From Gimesia aquarii (GTDB lineage: Bacteria; Planctomycetota; Planctomycetia; Planctomycetales; Planctomycetaceae), in the NCBI RefSeq assembly GCF_007748175.1, contig NZ_CP037422.1, positions 2,920,020 to 2,984,019 of the forward strand: 64,000 nt of DNA. The letters run 5' to 3'. The notes beneath the pieces are model-generated. The model was not told the DNA's origin, searched no databases, and saw nothing but the letters and a program-made list of their open reading frames with translations. Numbering within the stretch: the stretch's first letter is position 1; each line of letters opens with the position of its first letter. The position numbers were made by a program, and so were the translations under genes. Of the stretch, positions 19,012-28,041 are shown one piece after another.

Positions 19012-22000
19012 CTAATTAGTCGTTACCGTTTCCAGAGCAAACCATGATTTATTCAAATAGCTGCAACTGCAGGCTGCCGAGGCATCGGGAACCAGCACAA
19101 GACCACCAGCGGGAATCGCGTTGATCCAGCAACCCGGACGGACACCACCATAGTTTTCAATTTTTGTGTTTTTATTGAAATCGAAATAGCCGAGCGTGGC
19201 GGAGCGGAAGAACATCATGTTTTCACAGCTCGCCAGGATGCCGCAACCATAAGAGCGTTTGAAATTAAACGGTTTCGGTTTTCCCGAGAGTAAATCCCAG
19301 GCGCCTCCCTGCGCATATACGGTCTTGCCATTAATGAGCGGACGTGACTTGTAATTGGCTTTGGCCTCCCAGGTTTTTTCTCCGGTGTTGCTGTCAAAGA
19401 CACTGAGTCTGCCCCCAATTTCTGAAGAGAGCCTGAAGCTTGTTGGTTGATAACTCATCAGCAACGCATTGTTTTCAGGGCTCACAGCGAGCGTCGTGCC
19501 GTAGATATCCTTACCATTTTTCCAAAGAACATAACCATCCGCGATACTCAGGCAGATTAATTGACCGGTAGGATGATTCTTTGGTTGGGGAAGGGGCTTT
19601 CGTTTGGATTCTTTCGTGCGATCAAACTCGGCCAGCTGACGATCGATCAAATAAATCTTATCATCGGCAATTGCAATCGCATTGTGACGAAACGAGTCTT
19701 TGGAATCGTGTTGCCATTTCAGACGACCTGTTTTCACATCATACGCAAATAGCCTGTTTGATTCGGTGAGCTGTTTTTTCATGTCGCCGGTTGTATGATG
19801 ATATCGGTAGGCAACAATATGGCTGGGATCAGCTGCTGAACCGATGATTGCACCATCATGAAAGGCAATGTATCCCCAAGGCTGTTTCACTTCTTCTTCA
19901 CTGGAAGCATCCTTGGGTGGAGGGACTTCATACGTTTTCACCAGTTGCCCTGTAGCAGCATCCACCTGAAAACATCTCTGCTCATGACGTACAAAAACAA
20001 AGTTGTCACCCAGGCAATAGTTACTGCCTGTTCCCGACGCTCCCATCAACTCATCACCATCATAAGCTTTGAGAACCCCTTCGATTTTGAATCGCCATAG
20101 TTCATGTCCGTTAAATGCATCAACGGCGATAATGCCGTCGTTTCCCTCATGAAACAGACGTCCGTTTGCGAACAGGGGAGCGGGTCCGCGACCATGCCGG
20201 GAAGGAACGACAAAGTCAAAGTCACGATACCAGAGCATGCCTAACTGGCCGTTGACCAGTTTATCGTTACTACAGAGTGAATTTCCCGCATCCGCATATT
20301 GGTGTGTCCATTCTCCGGCACCAGGAATTGCTCCACGTCGATCTATTTTTAATTCTCCCGGTTTGCCGTAACAAATGACACCACCATAAGGTCGTTGTAA
20401 TCGTTTGGCTTCAGTAAGCGAAAGGGACTTCGTTCCCGCCTCAATGGACCGACTGGATACAATCAAATTGGCAACCTTGTTCGGACAGTTTGTTTGATCG
20501 AGCGGACGCTGCAATACAACGACTCGTTTTCCATACAATCCTGCTGCTGTCAAATTTTTACGAGCCAGTGCAACCAGCTGCGGATCTGATTCAATGGCAA
20601 CAACACGCATTTTGGAACGGGTCGCAATTTCATAAGCCAGGGCTCCATCGCCACAACCGATGTCAAAACAATAGCCATGATCGATTTTTGATTTTCTGAG
20701 AATTTCTGCAGCCACGTCTGCTATTTTTGAATTTAAGGGAAAGGGAGTTTTGTGTGCGGTTTTCTCTTGCTGACCTGGAGGTATTGAATTGGGAGAGCCA
20801 AACGCATAAATCACTCCGCGATCTGTGCTGACGACCAGATTTCCATTGCTCACAGCTAAGCCATAAGCGGTACCTTCCACAGAGGTCGTCCAGAGATTCT
20901 TACCCGAATTCAAATCAATCACATCCACAAAACCAGCAGACCCAGAAACAATTTTGTCACCAGCAATAATGATACTTTCACAGGGATGAGCGGCTTTGGC
21001 AGACCAGAGTTTCTGAAGGCTTTTCGTTTGAACGAGCTTCCCCTTCCGATCAGGGTTTTCGCTATCAATCCATTGATAGCGGGTGATTGTACCTTTATTT
21101 GCCAGTACCAGACCCTCCTTGGTCGCAGCGATTTGACCGCCTCCCGATTTTCCAATCGCCTGACCGTCTGCTGATTTGAAGATCACGCCACTATTTAAGA
21201 AAAAATCGCCGATAACAATCGTATCGCCGCCACCTTCTTTTCTGTTTTTTTGTAGATGAAAGTATTCAAATTTCCCTGTGTGGCGATCCATTGACGCAGG
21301 GACTGCGCGTCCGGCAGGTACGAGTAGGTGATCTCCAGCAACCGCCAGATATCCCTGTGCGGAGATACCGCTATTGGCATTAGCACCACCGTGCGGCTGA
21401 GGCATGTAAATTTGACCTGAATCTTTATTCGACCAGATTTGCGCTCCCGTTTTCGCGTTTAAAGCATAAAGAAAGATACCATCACTGGGCCAGATACCAG
21501 ATGCAAAATAAACAGTATTATCCGAAACAACAGGTGCCCCGCGCGCTGGCCATTTGGAAATCACACGCTCGTTTCCCACAACCATTTTGTCACCTGGCCC
21601 ACCTCGGCGTTTCCATAATAACGTTCCATCATCGACCTGAAGGGCATAAAGATGCCCGTCATCACTGGCTACAAACAGTTGATTCTGCCAGACTGCTGGG
21701 GCAAATCGAACGGGGCCTTCTGTGTAGAATTCCCAAATCTGTTGACCGGTTTTGAGATCCAGAGCACGTACTTTTCCAGTCACACTGTCACCATAGAAAA
21801 CGCGTCCCTTGGCGATCACGCAATGATTAGCACGATCATAGGTCAAGCGCGTGCTGCGTGGCCAGGCAGGTTGAGGCGCATGCTCGGTCTGAAGTTTCCA
21901 GTGTTGTACAAGTTCCTTAGGCAATTCATCAACCGTGTATCCACTACGATTTGCATCTGCTCGATAAGTGGGCCAATCGGCAGCGAACAGGCTCAGATAA

Positions 22001-22074
22001 GAAGAACCAACTCCTATGATAATCACTACAACCAAAAACAGATTGAGTGAGATTCGATGATAAACGTATTGCAT
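19012..22074 (-). CDS. PQQ beta-propeller protein with an inserted SAM-dependent methyltransferase domain
   Basis: About 1020 residues. The ATG at 22074 begins a signal peptide/anchor (hydrophobic LNLFLVVVIIIGVGSSYLSLF) followed by ADWPTYRADANRSGYT, the usual start of PQQ-propeller proteins; an alternative GTG at 22116 has a GAGG upstream and would add 14 residues. A first propeller covers about residues 35-440. Next comes a class I methyltransferase-like domain (about 450-590) with motif I CFDIGCGDGALAYEIA and an acidic VVAIESDPQ strand end. A second set of PQQ-type blades runs from about 610 to the end. The protein is predicted periplasmic, where SAM is normally unavailable, so the methyltransferase fold may be structural. 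Related PVC proteins with this mix are known in outline; function unknown. Confidence 0.88.
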   Translation of the reverse strand: MQYVYHRISLNLFLVVVIIIGVGSSYLSLFAADWPTYRADANRSGYTVDELPKELVQHWKLQTEHAPQPAWPRSTRLTYDRANHCVIAKGRVFYGDSVTGKVRALDLKTGQQIWEFYTEGPVRFAPAVWQNQLFVASDDGHLYALQVDDGTLLWKRRGGPGDKMVVGNERVISKWPARGAPVVSDNTVYFASGIWPSDGIFLYALNAKTGAQIWSNKDSGQIYMPQPHGGANANSGISAQGYLAVAGDHLLVPAGRAVPASMDRHTGKFEYFHLQKNRKEGGGDTIVIGDFFLNSGVIFKSADGQAIGKSGGGQIAATKEGLVLANKGTITRYQWIDSENPDRKGKLVQTKSLQKLWSAKAAHPCESIIIAGDKIVSGSAGFVDVIDLNSGKNLWTTSVEGTAYGLAVSNGNLVVSTDRGVIYAFGSPNSIPPGQQEKTAHKTPFPLNSKIADVAAEILRKSKIDHGYCFDIGCGDGALAYEIATRSKMRVVAIESDPQLVALARKNLTAAGLYGKRVVVLQRPLDQTNCPNKVANLIVSSRSIEAGTKSLSLTEAKRLQRPYGGVICYGKPGELKIDRRGAIPGAGEWTHQYADAGNSLCSNDKLVNGQLGMLWYRDFDFVVPSRHGRGPAPLFANGRLFHEGNDGIIAVDAFNGHELWRFKIEGVLKAYDGDELMGASGTGSNYCLGDNFVFVRHEQRCFQVDAATGQLVKTYEVPPPKDASSEEEVKQPWGYIAFHDGAIIGSAADPSHIVAYRYHHTTGDMKKQLTESNRLFAYDVKTGRLKWQHDSKDSFRHNAIAIADDKIYLIDRQLAEFDRTKESKRKPLPQPKNHPTGQLICLSIADGYVLWKNGKDIYGTTLAVSPENNALLMSYQPTSFRLSSEIGGRLSVFDSNTGEKTWEAKANYKSRPLINGKTVYAQGGAWDLLSGKPKPFNFKRSYGCGILASCENMMFFRSATLGYFDFNKNTKIENYGGVRPGCWINAIPAGGLVLVPDASAACSCSYLNKSWFALETVTTN

Positions 22075-22992
22075 AATATGTTCTTTACTTTTGCTCACTT
22101 CTGGCGTAACCACCACAAATCAACCTCTCATCAATGAGTGGGTTTCAGACCATTTATGGAGTCAATTTTAATTAATTGCTGTCAGATAACGATGAATCGC
22201 ATTAAGCCGTATTATCCCAGATTACCTGGATAAAGGAGAAAGCTTAATCCAACTTTGGTTTTCATACAATCTTCAGTTAGAAAACGATCGCTTCGTTTGG
22301 TTTGCCAGTAAACGAACTCGTTTCAATAAACTCATTCAAACTAATTTTTTATTGTCTTATGATAACTAAAGAGAAGAATTAGAAGGGTAATCTAATAAAT
22401 CTCCAGGATTCATTTCTTTCTTAATAGAGTATTAATTGCGAATTAATAAAATGTACAATTAAGAACTTCTGTTGTGTCACGTTTTAATGAATTCCTCCTC
22501 GCTCCCGACTGCGAGCCTTGAAACATTCCGTGACACTACTGATCCCTAAGCTGTTTTAATTACTGTTCACTCAGTGTGCAAATAGTAATTGAAACCAAGC
22601 CCTCATCTCCAGCGATCACCTTTTAGTTAAGTCCTGAAATGACAGAACCTTAGGAACAACACAAACTCATACCTGCAGATTAGACATACCCTTCTTTTAA
22701 GTGTCTCTACAAATCAATCATGAGAATATTGTTATTTTTTGTAGCAACAGTGAAGCCACTCACGTTATTAAATGTGTGCCCGATCGTAGTATCTTAGCCA
22801 TTTTTTTAATTGATGATAATCCGTATGGCCGCATGCAATGAAATCGATGCTAGGGCATACTTTATATAGTATTGGTATCTTCTAATATGATTTCAAATGA
22901 TCGCTCAAGTCTAAATCTTACCAATAGTAGGGGCGAGAATGAGTGGCCAGTAAATGTGGTCTTAGAATACATTGAAGGGCCAACATCGAATC
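22075..22992. other. Long A+T-rich divergent intergenic region
   Basis: About 900 bases between the divergent PQQ/methyltransferase gene and the pseudokinase gene. It must contain both promoters, but no clear -35/-10 pair, hairpin or repeat stands out. No open frame with a plausible ribosome site was found. A GAAGGG at 22974-22979 lies 13 bases before the pseudokinase ATG. Confidence 0.4.
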
Positions 22993-24204
22993 ATGGATTC
23001 CGAGAGTCAAAATACAACAGGTCTGTCTGCTGAATTATCGACAGCAGACATATCACTTGAAACGCTGGCAAGCCAATTTCTGGATGAATATCGGCAGTGG
23101 TTGAATCCTTCCATTGAAGATTATGCGATTGCATATCCTGAATATGCCGAAGCAATTCGTGAAAGTTTTCCCGTGCTGATCACGATGGAGCAATGGAAAG
23201 GGAATCGAGAATACTCGCGTTTACTATACCCACTTCCTGATGAGTTCAATCTCAAACAACTGGGCGATTGTCGATTCATCCGTGAAATCAGTCGTAACAA
23301 AACATCAATTTCTTATGAAGCGATACAGGGTGGCTCAAACCGTCGTGTTGCAGTAAAGCTGTTACCCTGGAAGTCAAAAACAATCCCACGCTGGCGGGAT
23401 CGATTCAAACTAGAGGCCCGCCTGGCATCGAGGCTCAAGCACCAGAATATCGTTTCCCTCTATCATTCAGGAGAAGATCAGGGATATTGTTATGCGATTC
23501 TACAACTGGTGAATGGAGTCAGGCTGGATCAAATTATTCAATACCTGTCAGACGAGAACAAAGAAATCCCACATGACGAGCAGACTGAGGCAGTAGCACT
23601 CACTTTAACACAAAACAAATGGAACACATTCGCAGGAATCGGACTGCAAATAGCAAAAGCCTTACAATATTCTCATGGCCGAGGAATATTACATTATAAC
23701 ATCAACCCAGAAAACATTTTATTGAATTGTGAAGGGCAGAGTTGGTTAGCCAATTTTACCTTACCACAATTTGCAGAAGGAGTACTCAAACAACAATCTG
23801 CAAAAGTGTTACTTTATCAGGCCCCTGAACGCTTTAAAGATCAGCATAACGAACAAAGTGACCTCTATTCTCTGGGAATGGTAATGTATGAACTGGCAAC
23901 ACTCACACCAGCATTCGAGACTCATAAGAGGAGTCAGCTGGCCAATCATATCATTCATAACGAAGTTTTGAGGCCTCGCAAACGAAACGCAAAGATTCCA
24001 GTTGACTTTGAAACAATCATTTTGAATTGCATCGCAAAATCGCAACAAACACGGTATCAGTCAGCAAAAGAACTCAGCTTAGATCTGGTGCGATTTATTA
24101 ATGGAAAGTCTATCAAACGCCGCACGAGATCCCACGATAGTACCAATAAAAAATGGTCTGAGTTCTGCGACAAGAAATGGTTTGAATTCTGGAAAAAAAA
24201 CTAA
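22993..24204 (+). CDS. Ser/Thr pseudokinase (catalytic HRD and DFG motifs lost)
   Basis: 403 residues from the ATG after GAAGGG; an upstream TTG at 22972 falls on that ribosome site. The kinase fold is clear: RRVAVKLLPW (Lys about 122), KLEARLASRLKHQNIV (alpha-C Glu), GRGILHYNINPENILLN, QAPERF, SDLYSLGMVMYELAT. But the catalytic HRD is HYN (about 234-236), the metal-binding DFG is NFT (about 254-256) and the glycine loop is degraded (REISRNKTSISYEA). It should not transfer phosphate by the usual mechanism. Its N-terminal region (QFLDEYRQWLNPSIEDYAIAYPEYAEAI) matches the pre-kinase region of the active kinase at 24261-27149 (YVERYPDLANEI), so the two are paralogs. No transmembrane segment or TPR tail. 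A role as decoy or allosteric partner is inferred. Confidence 0.9.
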   Translation: MDSESQNTTGLSAELSTADISLETLASQFLDEYRQWLNPSIEDYAIAYPEYAEAIRESFPVLITMEQWKGNREYSRLLYPLPDEFNLKQLGDCRFIREISRNKTSISYEAIQGGSNRRVAVKLLPWKSKTIPRWRDRFKLEARLASRLKHQNIVSLYHSGEDQGYCYAILQLVNGVRLDQIIQYLSDENKEIPHDEQTEAVALTLTQNKWNTFAGIGLQIAKALQYSHGRGILHYNINPENILLNCEGQSWLANFTLPQFAEGVLKQQSAKVLLYQAPERFKDQHNEQSDLYSLGMVMYELATLTPAFETHKRSQLANHIIHNEVLRPRKRNAKIPVDFETIILNCIAKSQQTRYQSAKELSLDLVRFINGKSIKRRTRSHDSTNKKWSEFCDKKWFEFWKKN

Positions 24205-24260
24205 TGACAACATTAGCTCTGATGAGTTTTGATCTGTTTAAACCTATTAAATAGGGTATT

Positions 24261-27149
24261 TCATCGCCGAAATGGCGGAGGCTGCTGATCACGCAGAGGA
24301 CGGCGTCTACCACGTGGGGGACGTCTCAGATTTCCGGGACGACGTAGGGCGCCTTCTGGTTGTAGTTTCTTGAGAACAGCTTTGTATTTCTCAAATTTGT
24401 CCCACATCACGATACTATCTACTTCATTTCCCATTTCTTCATAAATATGAGAGAGCTCCTCTGTTGCATCGCGAAGCTCATAATAAATAAAAGGCGCCTG
24501 GGATTGTGTTTTCAATTCTGTTTCCAGAATATCAACCGCCCCCTCCAATAAACTGGTTGCTTCTGCTTCGTGTTCTTTTCTATAAAGAATTTTTCCTAAC
24601 GCAATTTGAAACTTTGCTAACCAGTTTTTATATTCAGCGTATTGAGGAAATTGAACAATGAGTTCTTTTTGTAATCTGATGGCTGCTCTTAACGAAAGCT
24701 CAGCTGAATCATGACGTAGACGTACTTCCTCTAAAGTCGCATTCTGTTTTGATAATGCATTTAATACATGAGCCATCTTATTGTGTGCATGGATTAAAGA
24801 AATTTTGTATTCCGGAATCGTCGGGTATTCAGAAACCAGACGGCTCGCATGCTGAATTGCTTTTTTTAATTGTGAAAGAAGCGCCTCATTTACTAAGAAC
24901 GTGGGAACATGTTGAATATCTATTCTTTCATAAGCTTTGACAATGGCCTGACGATAGTCTGCAACATGGGGGTATTCCTGAACCAGATTTTCAAGAATCT
25001 GATGCACACGTTCTTGTTTTTTGCTGTCTTCCGACGATTGAGGAAAAGATCGATTTGATATTTGCTGCTGCAGACACAAAGCCAGGAGGTATCGATATTC
25101 CGGTTTTGCAGAATTGGAGTGAATCAGCTGTTCAAGAATATCAATCGCTTCTTGCAACCGCACCTGCTTGTACCCTGACTCATTATCAATCAAATGGGGC
25201 AGGGGAGTTGCTGATTCTGCTCTGTTTCTCTCAATTTGTTCAGGACGAATTTTACGAGACATCAAATAGAAAGTACGTGCCAGTTCAAAACGAAGCGAAG
25301 CTTGATCCGGTTTTTGAGCCAGCGCGGTTTGCAATATTTGTTCTGCCTTGTGATGAGACTGTTTTGCCTCCTGACGTTGCCCCAGATAGCTATAAACTCG
25401 ACCAATTTCATTTAAAAGAGTGGCAATCGTAAAGGGATCTGATTTTTCGAGATTCTGCTGATAAAGTGTGAGCGACTTTTGGTATGCATCTAACGCAGAC
25501 TCATAGTCCCCCAGTCGACGATGAATATCACCCACTTTGTGTTGGGCATTTGCCGCTTTTAGCTCAAACTCATGTTGCTCTCCGGTCGATTCAGCCAACT
25601 GCTCATAGAACTGTACCATTCCCGCCAATAAATCAGCTGATTCGCGAGACAAAACCGGTTCCGCGTAATCGGCAGTGGTCTTATCATTATCCGATGAGCC
25701 AGCACGGCTGGGAACAAATCGGTCAAAGACTCGGTCAAGTGCCTCTGTCGCCAATTGAGAAGACGCTTCAGCACGTTTTCTTTGCTGTCGTTCCTGTTCA
25801 AATCCAAACGCAAAAGAGACTCCCAGCAACATTAACAAGATCAGAGCAAGACTCGATAACATGGCAACAGCGGGGTTTCTGCGACTCCAACGCCAAAGAC
25901 GCTCAATGGCAGTCACGCGCCTGGCTCGAATCGGCCGGTTATCAAGAAAACGTTGCAGGTCTTCAGCTAAATCTCTCGCATTCTGATAGCGATGTTTGGG
26001 GTTATGTGCAATCGCTTTGAGCACAACCGTTTCCAGATCGCGTGAAATCTCAGGATTAATACGCCTGAGCGGGACAACCGAGCCATGGGTGATCCGTTCA
26101 ATCATTTGATGGCGACTTGAACGTTCAATCGCAGGATGTTTTGTCAATAATTCATAAAGCGTGATTCCCAAACCATAAATGTCGCTCTGGGAGCAGGTCT
26201 CCCCCCGAAACATTTCAGGTGCCATATAGCCCAGCGTACCCACGATATCTGTTGATTGACTGATATCACTTTGTTCGGCTGCACGCGCCAAACCAAAATC
26301 AGTGATACATAGGAGTCCATCACGATCTAAAAGTAAATTTCCCGGTTTAATGTCACGATGCAAAATCCCACGATCATGCGCGTACTGCAAAGCATTTGCA
26401 GCCTGGATTCCCAAAGCGGCAATCTTTTGTGGAGTTTTTACATATTCTTCAAAACCGGTTTCCACATGATCTTGTGTTTCTGATTGGTCAAAATTTTCTG
26501 GATAAGCATTTCTATTTTTTGAAGCAGCAGCCTCAGTTCCAATCTGAGTTGTCGTGTCACCTGCTACTTTTGGTTTCCTGGATACTTTATCGGCAGCAGT
26601 AACAATCATTCTCTGAGCCAGTTCATCGAGCCCGATCCCTTCGATGAGTTGCATCACATAATAATGAAAGCCATCATTCTCACCCACACCATAAACGGGC
26701 ACGATATTTGTATGATGAAGTGAAGCAGTCAGCTCCGCTTCACGACGAAACCGCTTCAACTGTTTTTCTTCGAGGAGTAGCTGCCGGGGCAACAGCTTCA
26801 GTGCGACTCGTCGATTGAGCGATTCCTGAACTGCTTCATAAACCACTCCCATACCACCTCGCCCAAGTTCTTGAACGATTCTAAAATCACCGAGTTTCTT
26901 CGGTCTGCTTGCGCCCAAAGAAACTTTCCCATTCGAATCACCGGCATGTTTTCCACCTTCGAGTGCAATGATGGCGGGAAAGTAATCTTCAATTTCGTTT
27001 GCAAGATCAGGATAGCGTTCAACATACTCTGAAATGGTAACACTAGTTCCATTTCGGAGTTGAGTGATAAACTCCTCAGCAATCTGCTCCAAGTCGGGGA
27101 ACTCTGACGTAATCTGATTATTGATTGCTTGCTCTGAACGGGATGACAT
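24261..27149 (-). CDS. Membrane Ser/Thr protein kinase with C-terminal TPR region
   Basis: 962 residues. A pre-kinase region (1-85) precedes a full catalytic domain: glycine loop LGRGGMGVVYEA (95-106), VALK lysine 118, HRD 264-266 in HRDIKPGNLLL, DFG 284-286, APE 310-312. A non-conserved insert of about 60 residues (180-240) sits before the catalytic loop. A single transmembrane helix (about 428-450) is followed by a long extracytoplasmic helical region with TPR-like units (KVGDIHRRLGDYESALDAYQKSL and others), then a Pro/Arg-rich basic tail (RRPPRGRRRPLRDQ). It lies 54 bases downstream of an ECF sigma gene on the same strand, a common planctomycete arrangement, and is convergent with the pseudokinase paralog. 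Confidence 0.95.
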   Translation of the reverse strand: MSSRSEQAINNQITSEFPDLEQIAEEFITQLRNGTSVTISEYVERYPDLANEIEDYFPAIIALEGGKHAGDSNGKVSLGASRPKKLGDFRIVQELGRGGMGVVYEAVQESLNRRVALKLLPRQLLLEEKQLKRFRREAELTASLHHTNIVPVYGVGENDGFHYYVMQLIEGIGLDELAQRMIVTAADKVSRKPKVAGDTTTQIGTEAAASKNRNAYPENFDQSETQDHVETGFEEYVKTPQKIAALGIQAANALQYAHDRGILHRDIKPGNLLLDRDGLLCITDFGLARAAEQSDISQSTDIVGTLGYMAPEMFRGETCSQSDIYGLGITLYELLTKHPAIERSSRHQMIERITHGSVVPLRRINPEISRDLETVVLKAIAHNPKHRYQNARDLAEDLQRFLDNRPIRARRVTAIERLWRWSRRNPAVAMLSSLALILLMLLGVSFAFGFEQERQQRKRAEASSQLATEALDRVFDRFVPSRAGSSDNDKTTADYAEPVLSRESADLLAGMVQFYEQLAESTGEQHEFELKAANAQHKVGDIHRRLGDYESALDAYQKSLTLYQQNLEKSDPFTIATLLNEIGRVYSYLGQRQEAKQSHHKAEQILQTALAQKPDQASLRFELARTFYLMSRKIRPEQIERNRAESATPLPHLIDNESGYKQVRLQEAIDILEQLIHSNSAKPEYRYLLALCLQQQISNRSFPQSSEDSKKQERVHQILENLVQEYPHVADYRQAIVKAYERIDIQHVPTFLVNEALLSQLKKAIQHASRLVSEYPTIPEYKISLIHAHNKMAHVLNALSKQNATLEEVRLRHDSAELSLRAAIRLQKELIVQFPQYAEYKNWLAKFQIALGKILYRKEHEAEATSLLEGAVDILETELKTQSQAPFIYYELRDATEELSHIYEEMGNEVDSIVMWDKFEKYKAVLKKLQPEGALRRPGNLRRPPRGRRRPLRDQQPPPFRR

Positions 27150-27203
27150 TGCCTGCTGTCCTGTAAATATTAAGTCTCAACCACTCTCATCACATCCGTC
27201 TGA

Positions 27204-27839
27204 CTATTCAATAATACCCGGAATTTGGACGAGAACGGAGCGCAATCTGGTTAATGCTCGAAAATATCGCATACTGGCTGCTTTCGGTTCGATTTCCAGT
27301 ACTTCAGCGGCTTCAAGATTCGACAATTCTTCAAAATGGCGAAGCACTAATATCTCACGATCCATTTCATTCAGACTTTCAAGCGCCTCATGTAACTGAG
27401 CCGCTAACTCTTCTTTGAGTGCTGCCTGACTGGGAGATGACAAATTCCCCAGCAACATGTCTGCTATTTGAAATGAAGTTGAAGCGGAAAAAATCCTGCG
27501 TTTTGCTTTTACTTCTCTTCTGACATCGCGTTTTTGTGCTCCCAGATGACGTCGGTGAACATCAATTAGAGTTTGTCCGACAATCGTGCGTAGCCAGATA
27601 AAAAAAGAAGTTGCCGGATCATTGAGATAATGTTGAATGCGCGTCGCGGCATCGAGATACGCTTCCTGCAAGACATCATCCGCATCAACTCGACCTAACA
27701 AACGTTGATCGATGCGAAAATTCACAATTCGCCAGAGACGATCACGATGCTGACTGTATTCATCGGCAAGAACCCCTTCCGGATCCTGATGTAACCGTTT
27801 GAGGAACTCTTCCGAGTTTTCCTGTTCATCTAACAACAA
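27204..27839 (-). CDS. ECF-type RNA polymerase sigma factor
   Basis: 211 residues from a TTG with GGGAG six bases upstream; the frame has no ATG before the conserved region. Region 2 is at about 45-110 (RVDADDVLQEAYLDAATRI, then FFIWLRTIVGQTLIDVHRRHLGAQKR) and region 4 at about 145-205 (LNEMDREILVLRHFEELSNLEAAEVL, a helix-turn-helix, then KAASMRYFRALTRLR). It belongs to the planctomycete sigma factors linked to Ser/Thr kinases. No anti-sigma gene is adjacent, so control by the downstream kinase is the likely mode (inferred). Target promoters are unknown. Confidence 0.93.
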   Translation of the reverse strand: MLLDEQENSEEFLKRLHQDPEGVLADEYSQHRDRLWRIVNFRIDQRLLGRVDADDVLQEAYLDAATRIQHYLNDPATSFFIWLRTIVGQTLIDVHRRHLGAQKRDVRREVKAKRRIFSASTSFQIADMLLGNLSSPSQAALKEELAAQLHEALESLNEMDREILVLRHFEELSNLEAAEVLEIEPKAASMRYFRALTRLRSVLVQIPGIIE

Positions 27840-28041
27840 ATAGATCTCCCAGCCGATGTAAGTACCGTCGATATATCATGCCTCACACTATTCTAGCTGA
27901 TAGCCATTAGTGACGACAAGTCGAGACTCTTAGGTAAACCTACTTCGTTTTGTAACGGTTATACTAACATTGTGATCATATCACTCTGGGGAGAATACTA
28001 TAAAGTAATACGCATGATTGAAGAATTATGCTGGGAGCGCT

